Positions 28,353-37,707 of a DNA stretch of 64,000 bases are shown here, piece by piece. The stretch is from Dongia sedimenti. Lineage in GTDB: Bacteria; Pseudomonadota; Alphaproteobacteria; Dongiales; Dongiaceae. Where the stretch lies: the NCBI GenBank assembly GCA_030715195.1, contig JAUYVI010000007.1, positions 372,001-436,000 on the forward strand, read 5' to 3'. Within the stretch, counting starts at the first letter, position 1. Each line of letters begins with the position of its first letter. A model generated the notes under the pieces. That model did no database searches. It was not told the origin of the DNA and saw only the letters and a list, made by a program, of their open reading frames with translations. The position numbers and the translations under genes were made by a program.

Positions 28353-29776
28353 GCGAAGCTCTCTCTTTCGACATCTGCGTGATCGGCGCCGGATCGGGCG
28401 GGCTTTCGGTCGCGGCGGGTGCGGCGCAGCTCGGCGCCCGCACGGCCTTGATCGAAGGCGGCAAGATGGGCGGCGACTGCCTCAATGTCGGCTGCGTGCC
28501 GTCGAAATCGCTGATCGCCGCTGCGGATGCCGCCGCGACCGGCCGCCGCGGCGCCGCTTTCGGGGTGGATTTCCCGGCGCCCATGGTCGACTGGACGCGG
28601 ATCCGTGCCCATATCGACGGGGTGATCGCCGCCATCGCACCGCATGATTCCGTCGAACGCTTCGAAAGCCTGGGCGTCCGGGTGATCCGTGCCTGGGCGA
28701 AATTCGTCGGGCCGAACACGGTCGAAGCCGATGGGCGTCGCATCACCGCCAAGCGCTTCGTCCTGGCGGTGGGATCGTCGCCCGCCGTGCCGAACATTCC
28801 CGGCCTGGACACCGTTCCCTACCTGACCAATGAGACGATCTTCGAAGCCGCCGGGCCGATGCGCCATCTGCTGATCGTCGGCGGCGGACCGATCGGCGCC
28901 GAGCTGGCGCAGGCCCATGCGCGGCTCGGCATCGCCGTGACCGTGATCGAGCAGGGCCGCCTGCTGTCGCGCGACGATCCGGCGCTGGTCGATGTGGTGC
29001 GCGAGGCGCTCCAGCAGGACGGCGTGACCTTGCAGGAAGGCCGCGCCGTCAAGCGCGTGGCGCGCCGCGGCGACGACGTCGCGCTTACCCTCGACGGCGA
29101 GGAGATCCTTGGCTCGCATCTCTTGGTCGCCGTCGGGCGTCGTCCCAATCTCGACAGGCTCGACCTCGCCGCCGCGCGCATTGCCCGCTCGCCACGCGGT
29201 ATTCTCGTCGACCGCCGCCTGCGGACCAGCAACAGGCGGATCTTCGCGATCGGCGATTGCGCGGACCTGCCGGGCACCGGGCCGCTCGCCTTCACCCATG
29301 TCGCCGGGTATCACGCCGGCATCGTGATCCGGAATGCGCTGTTCCGCCTGCCGGCGCGCATCGATCCGTCGCTTGTGCCGCGCGTGACCTACACCGATCC
29401 GGAGCTGGCGGCGGTCGGCCTCTCCATGGACGAGGCCAAGGCGCGGTTTCCGGGGTGCAAGGTCTTCGAAAGCCTGTTCCGGGACAACGATCGCGCCCGC
29501 GCGGCCCGGGCGACCGAAGGGCTGATCCGCGTCGCCGCCGCCGCGAACGGGGGGATCCTGGGTGTCGCCATCGTCGGACGGGGCGCGGGGGAGCTGCTGG
29601 CGCCCTGGTGCCTGGCGCTCCGGCAGGGGTTGAAGCTCTCGGCCATGGCCGATCTCTTGCTGCCATATCCGACTTTGGGCGAAGCCTCAAAACGGGCGGC
29701 CGGGCAGTATTATGCGGCACGCCTGTTCGGGGCCGGAACCCGGCGCCTGGTCGGCGCCTTGCTGCGATTGCCCTGA
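28349..29776 (+). CDS. FAD-dependent pyridine-nucleotide disulfide oxidoreductase (mercuric reductase-like)
   Basis: A 475-residue flavoprotein of the dihydrolipoamide dehydrogenase/mercuric reductase class. It shows the FAD-binding GAGSGG, the redox cysteines Cys44 and Cys49 (GGDCLNVGCVPSK), the NAD(P)-binding GGGPIGAELAQ, the second FAD motif FAIGDCADL and a C-terminal interface domain. At the position of the catalytic HPT...E of classical enzymes it reads YPTLGE, so the acid-base histidine is replaced by tyrosine. It lacks an N-terminal metal-binding domain. Coupling to the TVP38 gene suggests a membrane-associated partner. The substrate is unknown; a true mercuric reductase or lipoamide dehydrogenase is unlikely from the missing histidine and context. 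Confidence 0.9.
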   Translation: MSEALSFDICVIGAGSGGLSVAAGAAQLGARTALIEGGKMGGDCLNVGCVPSKSLIAAADAAATGRRGAAFGVDFPAPMVDWTRIRAHIDGVIAAIAPHDSVERFESLGVRVIRAWAKFVGPNTVEADGRRITAKRFVLAVGSSPAVPNIPGLDTVPYLTNETIFEAAGPMRHLLIVGGGPIGAELAQAHARLGIAVTVIEQGRLLSRDDPALVDVVREALQQDGVTLQEGRAVKRVARRGDDVALTLDGEEILGSHLLVAVGRRPNLDRLDLAAARIARSPRGILVDRRLRTSNRRIFAIGDCADLPGTGPLAFTHVAGYHAGIVIRNALFRLPARIDPSLVPRVTYTDPELAAVGLSMDEAKARFPGCKVFESLFRDNDRARAARATEGLIRVAAAANGGILGVAIVGRGAGELLAPWCLALRQGLKLSAMADLLLPYPTLGEASKRAAGQYYAARLFGAGTRRLVGALLRLP

Positions 29777-29782
29777 ATTGAC

Positions 29783-31300
29783 GTGCCCCCGGAATCTCTG
29801 CTTCTTCACCGTGGAATGATGAGCCGCCGCGATCTCAGCACCGAAGACCGGACCGGCCTGCCCCCGGATCGCCTGGGGAGCGACCGGCTGGGGAGCGACC
29901 GGCCGGCCGATCGGATCGAGCTGCCGAGCTTCGGCCGCGGCCTCTCGGCCCGGGTGCTGGCCTTGACCGTGGTCTTCGTCATGTTGAGCGAGGTCTTGAT
30001 CTATGCGCCGTCGATCGCGCGCTTCCGCCTCGACTGGCTGACCGAGAAGCTCGCCAGCGGCCATCTCGCCACGCTCGCCCTCGAGGCGACGCCCGACTAT
30101 ATGATCGACCCGCAGCTGGAACTCACTCTGCTGCAGCATGCCGGCGCGCGCCTGGTGGCGCTCCACACGCCGGACGGCAAGAACCTGATGCTGCGCGGCG
30201 CCACCGCGGCGCAGCTGGTGATCGACGAGACCATCGATCTCGACGACCGCGGCCCGGTCAACCTGATCGCCAGCGCCTTCGACACCATGAGCCATACCGA
30301 CAACCGGCTGCTGCGCGTCATGGGCCATTCGCCGCGCTCGCCCGACACGCTCGTCGAAGTGGTGCTGGACGAGGGCCCGTTGCATGAGGCGATGGTGGCC
30401 TATTCCTGGCGGGTGCTCGGGCTCTCGATCGTGATCTCGATGATCACCGCGACGCTCATCTTCCTGGCGCTCCAGTTGTTCATCATCCGGCCGATGCAGC
30501 GGATGACCGCCGAGATGGTGCGCTTCCGCGGCGATCCGGAAATGCCGCTCGACGAGCCGCTTTCCAAGCGCCGTGATGAGATCGGCATCGCCGAGCGGGA
30601 ATTCGAGTTGATGCGCGTCGAGGTGCGGCGTGCGCTGCAGCAGAAGGAGCGGCTGGCCGCCCTCGGCACCGCGGTCAACAAGATCAACCACGATCTCCGC
30701 GGCATCCTTTCCACGGCGCGGCTGGTCGCCGATCGCCTGACCGGCAGCGGCGATCCCGAAGTGCGCAAGGCGGTGCCGGGCTTGGAGAAGGCGCTCGATC
30801 GCGCGGTCGATCTCTGCTCCGACATCCTGAACTTCACCCGCGAAGGCCCGCCGCGCCCGGAGCTCACCCGCTTTCCGTTGGACGAGCTCTGCCTCGAGGT
30901 GCAGGAAAGCCTGGCGCGCCACCTCAGCGACGGCAAGGCGATGGCGACCGAGATGGCGGAGGGCTTCGCCATCGTGGCCGATCGCGGCCAGCTGTTCCGC
31001 GTCATCCGCAACCTCGGCGAGAACGCGCTGCAGATGGGTGCCAACCGGGTCACCGTCCGGGCCCTGCGCCGGGACGGCAAGATCGAGATCGAAGTGGTGG
31101 ATGACGGGCCGGGCCTTCCCCCGAAAGCGGTCGAGAACCTGTTCCGGCCGTTCCGCGGCTCGGCCCGGGCCGGCGGAACCGGCCTGGGACTGGCCATCGC
31201 GCGGGAGCTGATCCGGGTCCAGGGGGGCGATCTGCGGCTGTCCGAAAGCGGGATCCACGGCGCCCGGTTCGCGATCGAGCTGCCGGACCGGGCCTCCTAG
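29783..31300 (+). CDS. Sensor histidine kinase (HAMP type)
   Basis: About 505 residues: a cytoplasmic leader with two LGSDR repeats, membrane helix 1 (about 55-75), a periplasmic sensor segment (to ~200), helix 2 (LGLSIVISMITATLIFLALQLF), a HAMP linker (IIRPMQRMTAEMVRFR), the dimerisation/phosphoacceptor helix with His303 in INHDLRG, and an ATPase domain with NLGENALQMGA, DDGPGLPP and GGTGLGLAI. GTG at 29783 is six bases after the previous stop; ATG at 29816 is an alternative start. No response regulator is adjacent. The His box (NHDLRG) is unlike the usual SHELRTP and marks a distinct HisKA subgroup. Confidence 0.92.
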   Translation: MPPESLLLHRGMMSRRDLSTEDRTGLPPDRLGSDRLGSDRPADRIELPSFGRGLSARVLALTVVFVMLSEVLIYAPSIARFRLDWLTEKLASGHLATLALEATPDYMIDPQLELTLLQHAGARLVALHTPDGKNLMLRGATAAQLVIDETIDLDDRGPVNLIASAFDTMSHTDNRLLRVMGHSPRSPDTLVEVVLDEGPLHEAMVAYSWRVLGLSIVISMITATLIFLALQLFIIRPMQRMTAEMVRFRGDPEMPLDEPLSKRRDEIGIAEREFELMRVEVRRALQQKERLAALGTAVNKINHDLRGILSTARLVADRLTGSGDPEVRKAVPGLEKALDRAVDLCSDILNFTREGPPRPELTRFPLDELCLEVQESLARHLSDGKAMATEMAEGFAIVADRGQLFRVIRNLGENALQMGANRVTVRALRRDGKIEIEVVDDGPGLPPKAVENLFRPFRGSARAGGTGLGLAIARELIRVQGGDLRLSESGIHGARFAIELPDRAS

Positions 31301-31363
31301 TCGGTTGCCTTCCGGTCCGATTCCCGCTTATTTTCCGCCATCACCTTGAGGGATGGACCACCG

Positions 31364-31552
31364 ATGCAATCGATCGAGAAGTTCGTGCTGGGCGGCGTGC
31401 TCGGCCTGTTCGCTTTGATCTCGCTGTTTGTCGCGGCACGCCACGGCGAAGGCGCCTCCTATTGGGGCGGCCTCGGCTTCTTCGCGATCTGCATCGGGCT
31501 GATCTTCTACCAGATCACCCGGGTCCGGCATCACAACGACGCCGCGCACTGA
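31364..31552 (+). CDS. Small two-helix membrane protein, unknown function
   Basis: A 62-residue protein with two hydrophobic helices (about 8-25, VLGGVLGLFALISLFVAA, and 33-51, YWGGLGFFAICIGLIFYQI) and a polar, histidine-containing tail (RVRHHNDAAH). A GAGGGA ribosome site stands about ten bases before the ATG at 31364. It follows the sensor kinase by 63 bases and converges on the methyltransferase gene, whose stop is seven bases away. I do not recognise a named family. Confidence 0.7.
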   Translation: MQSIEKFVLGGVLGLFALISLFVAARHGEGASYWGGLGFFAICIGLIFYQITRVRHHNDAAH

Positions 31553-31558
31553 ACCGAT

Positions 31559-32764
31559 TCATTCGACCTGCAGGATGAGCGCTTTCAGATAGGCGGATTC
31601 CGGCAGGAACGGATGGACCGGATGGTCCGGGGCGGCGCCGGTCGCGTAGAGCTGCTTGGCCGACCGTCCGCCTTCATGGATGCCGCGCGCGACTTGGGTC
31701 GCGAAATCCGCCACCGGCATGTTGTGCGAGCATGACGCGATGAACAGGATGCCGCCGGGCTCGACCGCCTGGGCGGCGAGCCGCGCCAGCTTGCGATAGG
31801 CCTTGCTGCCGACATTCAGATCCTTGCGCGACTTCACGAAGGCCGGCGGATCGGCCGAAACCACGTCGAAGCGCTTCTTGTCGGCGATCAGCTGCTCCAG
31901 AACCTCGAAGGCTTCGCCGCGCTGAACGGTGACGCGGGCCTCGACGCCGTTCAGCACCGCCGCCTGCTTCAGCAGATTGAGCGCCGGTTCCGAGCGGTCG
32001 ATGGCGAGGACCTCGGTCGCACCGGCGACGGCGGCTTGGATGCCGAAGCCGCCGGTATAGGAATAGAGATCGAGGAACTTGCCGCCTTTCGAGAAGCGCG
32101 CCGTCAGGGCACGGTTGTCGCGCTGGTCATAGAACCAGCCGGTCTTCTGTCCGCCCGCCGGATCGGCCAGGAATCGCGCGCCGTTCTCCAGCAATTCGAT
32201 CGGACCCTCGAGCCCGCCCTTGGCGAAGCGGCTCATCGGCGACAGGCCTTCCATCTGCCGCGCATTGCCTTCGCCGCGGATCAGGATGGTGGCCGGCTTC
32301 AACACGGCATCGATCGCGGCGGTCAACGCATCCGCCAGCCGGTCCATGCCCGCGCTGCTCACTTCGCAGACCACGACGTCGCCGAAGCGGTCGACCACCA
32401 CGCCCGGCAAGCCGTCGGCCTCGGCATGGATCAGGCGATAGTAGGGGACGTCGACCAGCCGCTCCCGGAGCTTCAGCGCGCGCTGCAGACGGCGCTCGAA
32501 GAAGCGCTGGTTGACCTCGATGCTGGGATCGCGGCTCAGCACCCGCGCGGCGATCAGCGAATGCGGATTGAAGATCGCGGCGCCGAGCGTGCGGCCGTCG
32601 CCGCGCAGCAGGGTGACGAGCTCGCCGGAAGGCAGCGCCTTCGCCGCCTCGTTCATCTCGATCTCGTTGGAATAGGCCCAGGGATGGCCGCTGTGGACGC
32701 GCTTGTCGGCGCCAGGCTTCATCGAGATCTTGGGCCGGTTTTCGTAGGACGTGGGATCAGTCAC
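31559..32764 (-). CDS. Class I SAM-dependent rRNA methyltransferase, RlmI-like
   Basis: A 401-residue COG1092-type enzyme. An N-terminal PUA domain (about 10-85, KRVHSGHPWAYSNEIE) is followed by an EEHEE linker domain (RLIHAEADGLPGVVVDRFG) and a Rossmann methyltransferase domain with GKFLDLYSYTGGFGIQAA and the catalytic segment SADPPAFVKSRKDL. The Cys in IASCSHNM is the conserved catalytic position of m5C enzymes. E. coli RlmI makes m5C1962 of 23S rRNA, and the same role is inferred. Its start overlaps the 3' end of ggt by eight bases. Confidence 0.9.
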   Translation of the reverse strand: MTDPTSYENRPKISMKPGADKRVHSGHPWAYSNEIEMNEAAKALPSGELVTLLRGDGRTLGAAIFNPHSLIAARVLSRDPSIEVNQRFFERRLQRALKLRERLVDVPYYRLIHAEADGLPGVVVDRFGDVVVCEVSSAGMDRLADALTAAIDAVLKPATILIRGEGNARQMEGLSPMSRFAKGGLEGPIELLENGARFLADPAGGQKTGWFYDQRDNRALTARFSKGGKFLDLYSYTGGFGIQAAVAGATEVLAIDRSEPALNLLKQAAVLNGVEARVTVQRGEAFEVLEQLIADKKRFDVVSADPPAFVKSRKDLNVGSKAYRKLARLAAQAVEPGGILFIASCSHNMPVADFATQVARGIHEGGRSAKQLYATGAAPDHPVHPFLPESAYLKALILQVE

Positions 32765-34484
32765 CGAGTGCTACTCCTTCGCGGCGGGGATCGCTTGCTC
32801 CCACCATGCCGTTTTCACCCAGGGCCACGATATTGAGGCCGCTGTCGATCGGCTGAAACTTCACTGTGTCGCCCATCGTCGTCAGCGCCGCGCCGACGGG
32901 TTCGAGGCCGCGGCCCTCCTCGAGAATCGTCGGGCCGTTGCGGTTGAGGACGTGGGGCAGGGCGGCCGCTTGCGCCGGGCTCAGATTCCAGTCGAGCAAG
33001 GCCACCAGCGCCTCGGCCACATAGTCGATGATGTTGGCGCCGCCGGGCGAGCCCAGGGCATAGAGCGGTGCGCCGCTTTCCAGGCTGAACACGAGCACCG
33101 GGGCCATCGAGCTGCGCGGCCGCTTGCCGGCGGCAACGCGGTTGGCGACCGGCCGCCCGTCGATGCTCGGCCGGAAGGAGAAATCGGTCAGCTGGTTGTT
33201 CAGGATGAAGCCGTCGGTCATCAGGCGCGATCCGAACGCATTCTCCACCGTCGTGGTGAATGTGACGATGTTGCCTTCGCGATCGACGATCACCATGTGG
33301 CTGGTCGAGACCGGCTCGAACTGCTTCTGGCTGGCCCCGATCGTGGCATCGCCCGGCGGGTGGCCGGGCTCGGCATCGGGCGAGGCGCGGTCGTCGTGGA
33401 TAAGCGCGGAACGTTCGGCCAGATAGCCGGGGTCGATCATGCCGCTCAAGGGTATCTTCACGAAATCCGGATCGGCCAGATAGCGGTCGCGATCGGCATA
33501 GGCGAGGCGGCTCGCTTCGGCGAAGCGATGCGCAGCAGTGACCGAGAGCGGCGCTTCCGCTGCCATGTCAAAGCGCTGCAGCATGCCAAGGATCTGCAAC
33601 ACGGTGGCGCCGCCGGAGGAGGGCGGCCCCATGCCGCAGACCCAGTAGACGCGATAGGTGCTGCAGAGCGTGCTGCGCTTCTGCGCCCGGTATTTGGCGA
33701 GATCGGCGAGGGTCATGCCGCCGGAGCGTGGCTTCGCCTGATTCACGGTGGTGACGATGTCCTGGGCGATCTCGCCGGAATAGAAGGCGTTGGCGCCGCC
33801 CTCGGCAATCTTGCGCAGCACCGCGGCCAGGGCCGGATTGCGCAGGTGCGTTCCGGCCGCCAATGGCTTGCCGTCCGCGTAGAAATAGCGGGCAGCGTCC
33901 GGCATCATGCCGAGATAGTCGTCGTCGGCGATCGACTCCGCGAGACGCCGCGAAACTGGAAAGCCTTCCTCCGCGAGTTTGATCGCCGGTGCGAAGAGCC
34001 GTGCCCAGGCCAGCTTACCATGCTCCTGGTACGCCAGTTCCAGCATGCGCAGCACGCCGGGCACGCCGACCGAGAGCCCGCCCACGACCGCGTCATAGAA
34101 TTGCAGCGGCGCGCCGTCGGGGCCGAGGAACATGTCGGGCCTGGCAGAAGCGGGCGCAGTCTCGCGGCCATCGTAGCTGTCGATCTTGTTGGCCTCCGGG
34201 TCGTAATTCAGCAGGAAGCCGCCGCCACCGATGCCGGAGGATTGCGGCTCGACCAGGGTCAATACCATCTGCACGGCGATGGCCGCATCGACCGCGCTGC
34301 CGCCCTGGCGCAGGATTTCGCGGCCCGCTTCCACCGCGAGGGGATGCGCCGCGGCCACGATCTGGTGCGTGGCGAAGGTCTCCGCCGGCCCCGATGCGCT
34401 GACGTCGGGACGGCCGCCGGCGCAGCCTGCGGTGACCAGCAGGCCGATGATCAGGATCAATGCGCGGAAGCGGCCGGAAGTCAT
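32757..34484 (-). CDS. ggt: Gamma-glutamyltransferase, lipoprotein form
   Basis: A 575-residue Ntn hydrolase that cleaves glutathione and other gamma-glutamyl compounds in the periplasm. The N-terminus is a lipoprotein signal with the lipidation cysteine at Cys21 (LLVTAGC). The precursor is expected to self-cleave before Thr394 (VSTSHMVIVD), creating the small subunit whose N-terminal threonine is the nucleophile. Conserved regions include GIGGGGFLL, PPSSGG, GKRPRSSMAPV and SPGGANI. I chose the ATG at 34484; the open frame to 34610 adds a poorly ordered leader. The gene is divergent from the ion channel and overlaps the methyltransferase start. Confidence 0.94.
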   Translation of the reverse strand: MTSGRFRALILIIGLLVTAGCAGGRPDVSASGPAETFATHQIVAAAHPLAVEAGREILRQGGSAVDAAIAVQMVLTLVEPQSSGIGGGGFLLNYDPEANKIDSYDGRETAPASARPDMFLGPDGAPLQFYDAVVGGLSVGVPGVLRMLELAYQEHGKLAWARLFAPAIKLAEEGFPVSRRLAESIADDDYLGMMPDAARYFYADGKPLAAGTHLRNPALAAVLRKIAEGGANAFYSGEIAQDIVTTVNQAKPRSGGMTLADLAKYRAQKRSTLCSTYRVYWVCGMGPPSSGGATVLQILGMLQRFDMAAEAPLSVTAAHRFAEASRLAYADRDRYLADPDFVKIPLSGMIDPGYLAERSALIHDDRASPDAEPGHPPGDATIGASQKQFEPVSTSHMVIVDREGNIVTFTTTVENAFGSRLMTDGFILNNQLTDFSFRPSIDGRPVANRVAAGKRPRSSMAPVLVFSLESGAPLYALGSPGGANIIDYVAEALVALLDWNLSPAQAAALPHVLNRNGPTILEEGRGLEPVGAALTTMGDTVKFQPIDSGLNIVALGENGMVGASDPRREGVALGD

Positions 34485-34557
34485 GCTATGCACTGAGGAG
34501 CCGTGAGGGGTTGAATCGGCCGTTCTTAGCGGCTTTCGACGGGGAGAGGAAGGGCGC

Positions 34558-35067
34558 GTGGAATTCCTGTTGATGATGGTTCTGGCGTCGGTGCTGGTCA
34601 TCACCTGCATCCTGGTGCATTACGAGATCATGCGGGTGACCGCCGATTATCTGTTGCCGCGGCTGTCGATCGTGCCGAAGCGCGCCCATGTGGTGTTCGG
34701 TATCTGCGCCTGTTTCGTGGCGCATACGATCGAGGTCTGGGTGTTTGCCGGCGTTTACTACGCGCTCGGGATCGCGACCGATAGCGGCTTCTCCGACGAG
34801 GCTCGCCGTCATTTCCTCGACTATCTCTACTTTTCGACCGAGACCTACACCTCGCTCGGCTTCGGCGACGCGCGGATGCTGACCGATGATCTCCGCCTGC
34901 TGGCGGGCATCGAGGCCATGATCGGGCTGGTCCTGATCGCTTGGACCGCCACCTTCAACTACTTCATGTTCGAGCATTATTGGGTCCAGCATCCCCGCCG
35001 GCCCAAGCTCACGGCGGAAGAGCGCCTCAAGATCGAGGCAAAAAAGAGACCGAAATCAAAGCGTTAG
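34558..35067 (+). CDS. Two-transmembrane ion channel (Ion_trans_2 type)
   Basis: A 169-residue protein with an N-terminal helix ([19 protein letters not shown]), a second helix ([20 protein letters not shown]), a pore helix and filter [12 protein letters not shown] (about 94-105), and a final helix ([22 protein letters not shown]). The filter resembles the TxGFGD/TVGYGD type of tetrameric K+ channels. No RCK or cyclic-nucleotide domain is attached; the tail is short and basic. The GTG start at 34558 is supported by GGAGAGGAAGG just upstream. K+ selectivity is inferred from the filter only. Confidence 0.85.
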   Translation: MEFLLMMVLASVLVITCILVHYEIMRVTADYLLPRLSIVPKRAHVVFGICACFVAHTIEVWVFAGVYYALGIATDSGFSDEARRHFLDYLYFSTETYTSLGFGDARMLTDDLRLLAGIEAMIGLVLIAWTATFNYFMFEHYWVQHPRRPKLTAEERLKIEAKKRPKSKR

Positions 35068-35192
35068 AATATCAGTTCCATTCCATGGATCGCCGAGCCT
35101 GCTCGCGGTTTTCTATTGTGCACCGCAGCAGATTGGCAGAAAATCCGCCCGCGTCTTCTTCCGGGAGTGGACTTCAAGTCTGGGAGGCGAAA

Positions 35193-36068
35193 GTGAGCGT
35201 TCAGCGGCCAAGCGAGCCCAATAAGACCGATTCCAACAAGACGGGCGGCGCCAAGTCGGCGCGCGTCTCGGTCCCCGATCTCGTCGCCCGCAAGGGCCAG
35301 GAGCCGATCGTGTGCCTCACGGCCTACACGGCGCCGATGGCCCGCATGCTCGACGCGCATGTCGATTTGCTGCTGGTCGGCGATTCCCTCGGCATGGTGC
35401 TCTATGGTCTGGACAGCACCATCCCGGTTACGCTCGATATGATGGTGCAGCACGGCGCTGCGGTCTGCCGCGGCTCGAAACAGGCGCTGGTCGTGGTCGA
35501 CATGCCGTTCGGCTCCTATCAGGAAAGCCCGGCCCAGGCCTTTGCCAGCGCCGCGCGCCTGATGAAGGAGACCGGCTGCCAGGCGGTGAAGCTGGAAGGC
35601 GGCCGCGCCATGGCGCCGACCGTCGAGTTCCTGGTCGCGCGCGGCATTCCGGTCATGGGCCATATCGGCCTGATGCCGCAATCGGTCAACACGATGGGCG
35701 GATATCGGGCCAGGGGCCGCGGCGATTCCGAAGCGGCCAGCGTGATGAACGACGCGATCGCCATCGCCGAAGCGGGTGCCTTCTCGATCGTGGTCGAAGG
35801 CGTGATGGAACAATTGGCCGAGGCGATCACCAACCGCGTCACCGTGCCGACCATCGGCATCGGCGCGTCGGCTTCCTGCGATGGGCAGGTGCTGGTCTCT
35901 GAGGATATCCTCGGCCTGTTCGCCGAGTTCAAGCCGCGCTTCGTCAAGCGCTATGCCGAACTCGGCTCCGAGATCGAGGACGCCGCGGCACGCTATGCCG
36001 CCGATGTCCGGGCCCGGCGCTTCCCCGGGCCGGACAACATCTTCGGCGCCGTGAAACGGCCGGCCTGA
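35193..36068 (+). CDS. panB: 3-methyl-2-oxobutanoate hydroxymethyltransferase (ketopantoate hydroxymethyltransferase)
   Basis: A 291-residue TIM-barrel enzyme that adds a hydroxymethyl group from methylene-THF to 2-oxoisovalerate, the first committed step to pantothenate and CoA. Motifs: [55 protein letters not shown] and the catalytic Glu region IVVEGVM. I chose the GTG at 35193, preceded by GGGAGG. It is followed by panC after 12 bases. Confidence 0.96.
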   Translation: MSVQRPSEPNKTDSNKTGGAKSARVSVPDLVARKGQEPIVCLTAYTAPMARMLDAHVDLLLVGDSLGMVLYGLDSTIPVTLDMMVQHGAAVCRGSKQALVVVDMPFGSYQESPAQAFASAARLMKETGCQAVKLEGGRAMAPTVEFLVARGIPVMGHIGLMPQSVNTMGGYRARGRGDSEAASVMNDAIAIAEAGAFSIVVEGVMEQLAEAITNRVTVPTIGIGASASCDGQVLVSEDILGLFAEFKPRFVKRYAELGSEIEDAAARYAADVRARRFPGPDNIFGAVKRPA

Positions 36069-36080
36069 CAAGCTTCATCC

Positions 36081-36929
36081 ATGCTGAAAATCGACGTCGT
36101 CCGCAGCGTGGCTGCCTTGCGCGCGGCCACCCGGCCCCACAGGCATGACGGCAAGCGCATTGGCCTGGTTCCGACCATGGGGGCCTTGCATCAGGGCCAT
36201 CTCGAGCTGGTGAAGGCGGCGCGCCGCCATGCCGGCTTCGTGGTCGCGACCATCTTCGTCAATCCGCTGCAGTTCAACCCGGCGGAGGATCTCGACGCCT
36301 ATCCGCGCGACGAGGCGACTGATCTCAACCTGCTGGCCGCGACCGGCGCCGATCTCGTCTTCGCGCCGAACGTCGCCGAGATGTATCCCAAGCACTTCTC
36401 GACCGAGGTGAAGGTCGGCGGTCTCACCAAGTACCTCGACGGCCCGGCGCGGCCCGGCCATTTCGAGGGCGTCGCCACCGTGGTCACCAAGCTGTTCAAC
36501 CAGGCCCAACCCGACATCGCCTGCTTCGGCGAGAAGGACTTCCAGCAGCTCCAGGTGATCCGCCGCCTGACCCGCGATCTCGATCTGCCGATCGAGATCG
36601 TGCCCGTGCCGACGGTGCGTGACGAGGACGGCCTCGCGATGTCCTCGCGCAACCGCTATCTCACCGAAAAGGAACGTATCGCGGCGGCGTTGCTGCCGGC
36701 ATCGCTCCGCGCCGCGGTCGCGGACTTGCAAGCGGGTGCAGCCGCGGCGCCGATTTTGGAGAAGACGCGGGCCGCGCTGAAATCGGCGGGCTTCGCCCCG
36801 ATCGACTATGTGGAACTTTGCGACGCGGAAACGCTTCAACCTTTGCCGGCGGCGCGGGAGGGATCGCGCCTGTTCGCCGCGGCCCATCTCGGGCGCACGC
36901 GGCTGATCGACAATTGGCCGGTTCTATGA
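36081..36929 (+). CDS. panC: Pantothenate synthetase (pantoate-beta-alanine ligase)
   Basis: A 282-residue nucleotidyltransferase-fold ligase that joins pantoate and beta-alanine with ATP. The HxGH signature is His37-His40 in PTMGALHQGH; GEKDFQQLQVIRR and the KMSKS-like MSSRNRYL are present. Length is normal. It pairs with panB as a pantothenate operon. Its stop lies two bases from the stop of the convergent gpt gene. Confidence 0.97.
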   Translation: MLKIDVVRSVAALRAATRPHRHDGKRIGLVPTMGALHQGHLELVKAARRHAGFVVATIFVNPLQFNPAEDLDAYPRDEATDLNLLAATGADLVFAPNVAEMYPKHFSTEVKVGGLTKYLDGPARPGHFEGVATVVTKLFNQAQPDIACFGEKDFQQLQVIRRLTRDLDLPIEIVPVPTVRDEDGLAMSSRNRYLTEKERIAAALLPASLRAAVADLQAGAAAAPILEKTRAALKSAGFAPIDYVELCDAETLQPLPAAREGSRLFAAAHLGRTRLIDNWPVL

Positions 36930-36931
36930 AA

Positions 36932-37447
36932 TCAGGAACGCTGCTGCTTGGCGATCGGCTGGATGAATTGCGGCTCGATGTCCCACGGGAAATAGATCCA
37001 GGTGTCCTGGCTGACTTCGGTGACGAAGGTGTCGACCAGCGGCCGGCCCGCGGGCTTGGCATAGACGGTGGCGAAATGCGCCTTGGGCAGCATTTCGCGG
37101 ACATACTTGGCTGTGCGGCCGGTATCGACCAGGTCGTCGATGATCAGCCAGCCGGTGCCGTCGCCCCAGATCTTGCCGGCATCACCCTTGAGCAGCTGCA
37201 GGTCGCCTGGCCGATGCACGCCGGCCGTGCCGCCGCTGTCTTCCTCGCTGTAGCTCGACATGCAGACGGTGTCGATCAGCCGCACATCGAGCTCGCGGGC
37301 GATGATCGCCGCGGGCACCAGGCCGCCGCGCGTGATCGCGACGATTCCCTTGAACGGCCCGAGGGCGATGAGGCGCCAGGCCAGCGCTTTGGCCGTGCGA
37401 TGCAGCTCTTCCCAGGAGACCGGAAAAGTCTTCTGCGGACTGACCAT
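36932..37447 (-). CDS. gpt: Xanthine-guanine phosphoribosyltransferase
   Basis: A 171-residue type I PRTase that salvages guanine and xanthine to nucleotides using PRPP. The PRPP-binding loop is [13 protein letters not shown]; the N-terminal [19 protein letters not shown] and hood region [12 protein letters not shown] match E. coli Gpt. The ATG at 37447 has GGGGGAG seven bases upstream; an upstream frame extension is arginine-rich and not family-like. The gap to the divergent kup gene is 260 bases without a recognisable gene. Confidence 0.94.
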   Translation of the reverse strand: MVSPQKTFPVSWEELHRTAKALAWRLIALGPFKGIVAITRGGLVPAAIIARELDVRLIDTVCMSSYSEEDSGGTAGVHRPGDLQLLKGDAGKIWGDGTGWLIIDDLVDTGRTAKYVREMLPKAHFATVYAKPAGRPLVDTFVTEVSQDTWIYFPWDIEPQFIQPIAKQQRS

Positions 37448-37707
37448 GGAAACTCCCCCAGGACCGGAACCGGCACGCGTCAAGACGGATCGGCCGCGAT
37501 CATTAGCGGAACCCGCCCGGGGCGGCAACGGCCATTTCAGTCATTGCGGCGGTCCGGCCTTGGTGACAGGATGCGCCGCTATCCGACCCGGGGGAAGGGT
37601 CGAATCAGCGAGGCGCTCCACGTCGAGCACGGCATGATCCAGAACAATTCGTCTCATCGCGCCACGCCGGTCGCGTCGGCGCCTCTCATTGCCAGGGCAC
37701 GCATTCG

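Noticed and set aside
28349..29776. Naming the flavoprotein merA (mercuric reductase)
   Set aside because: It lacks the C-terminal vicinal cysteines and metal-binding domain, has no mer genes nearby and lost the HPT histidine.
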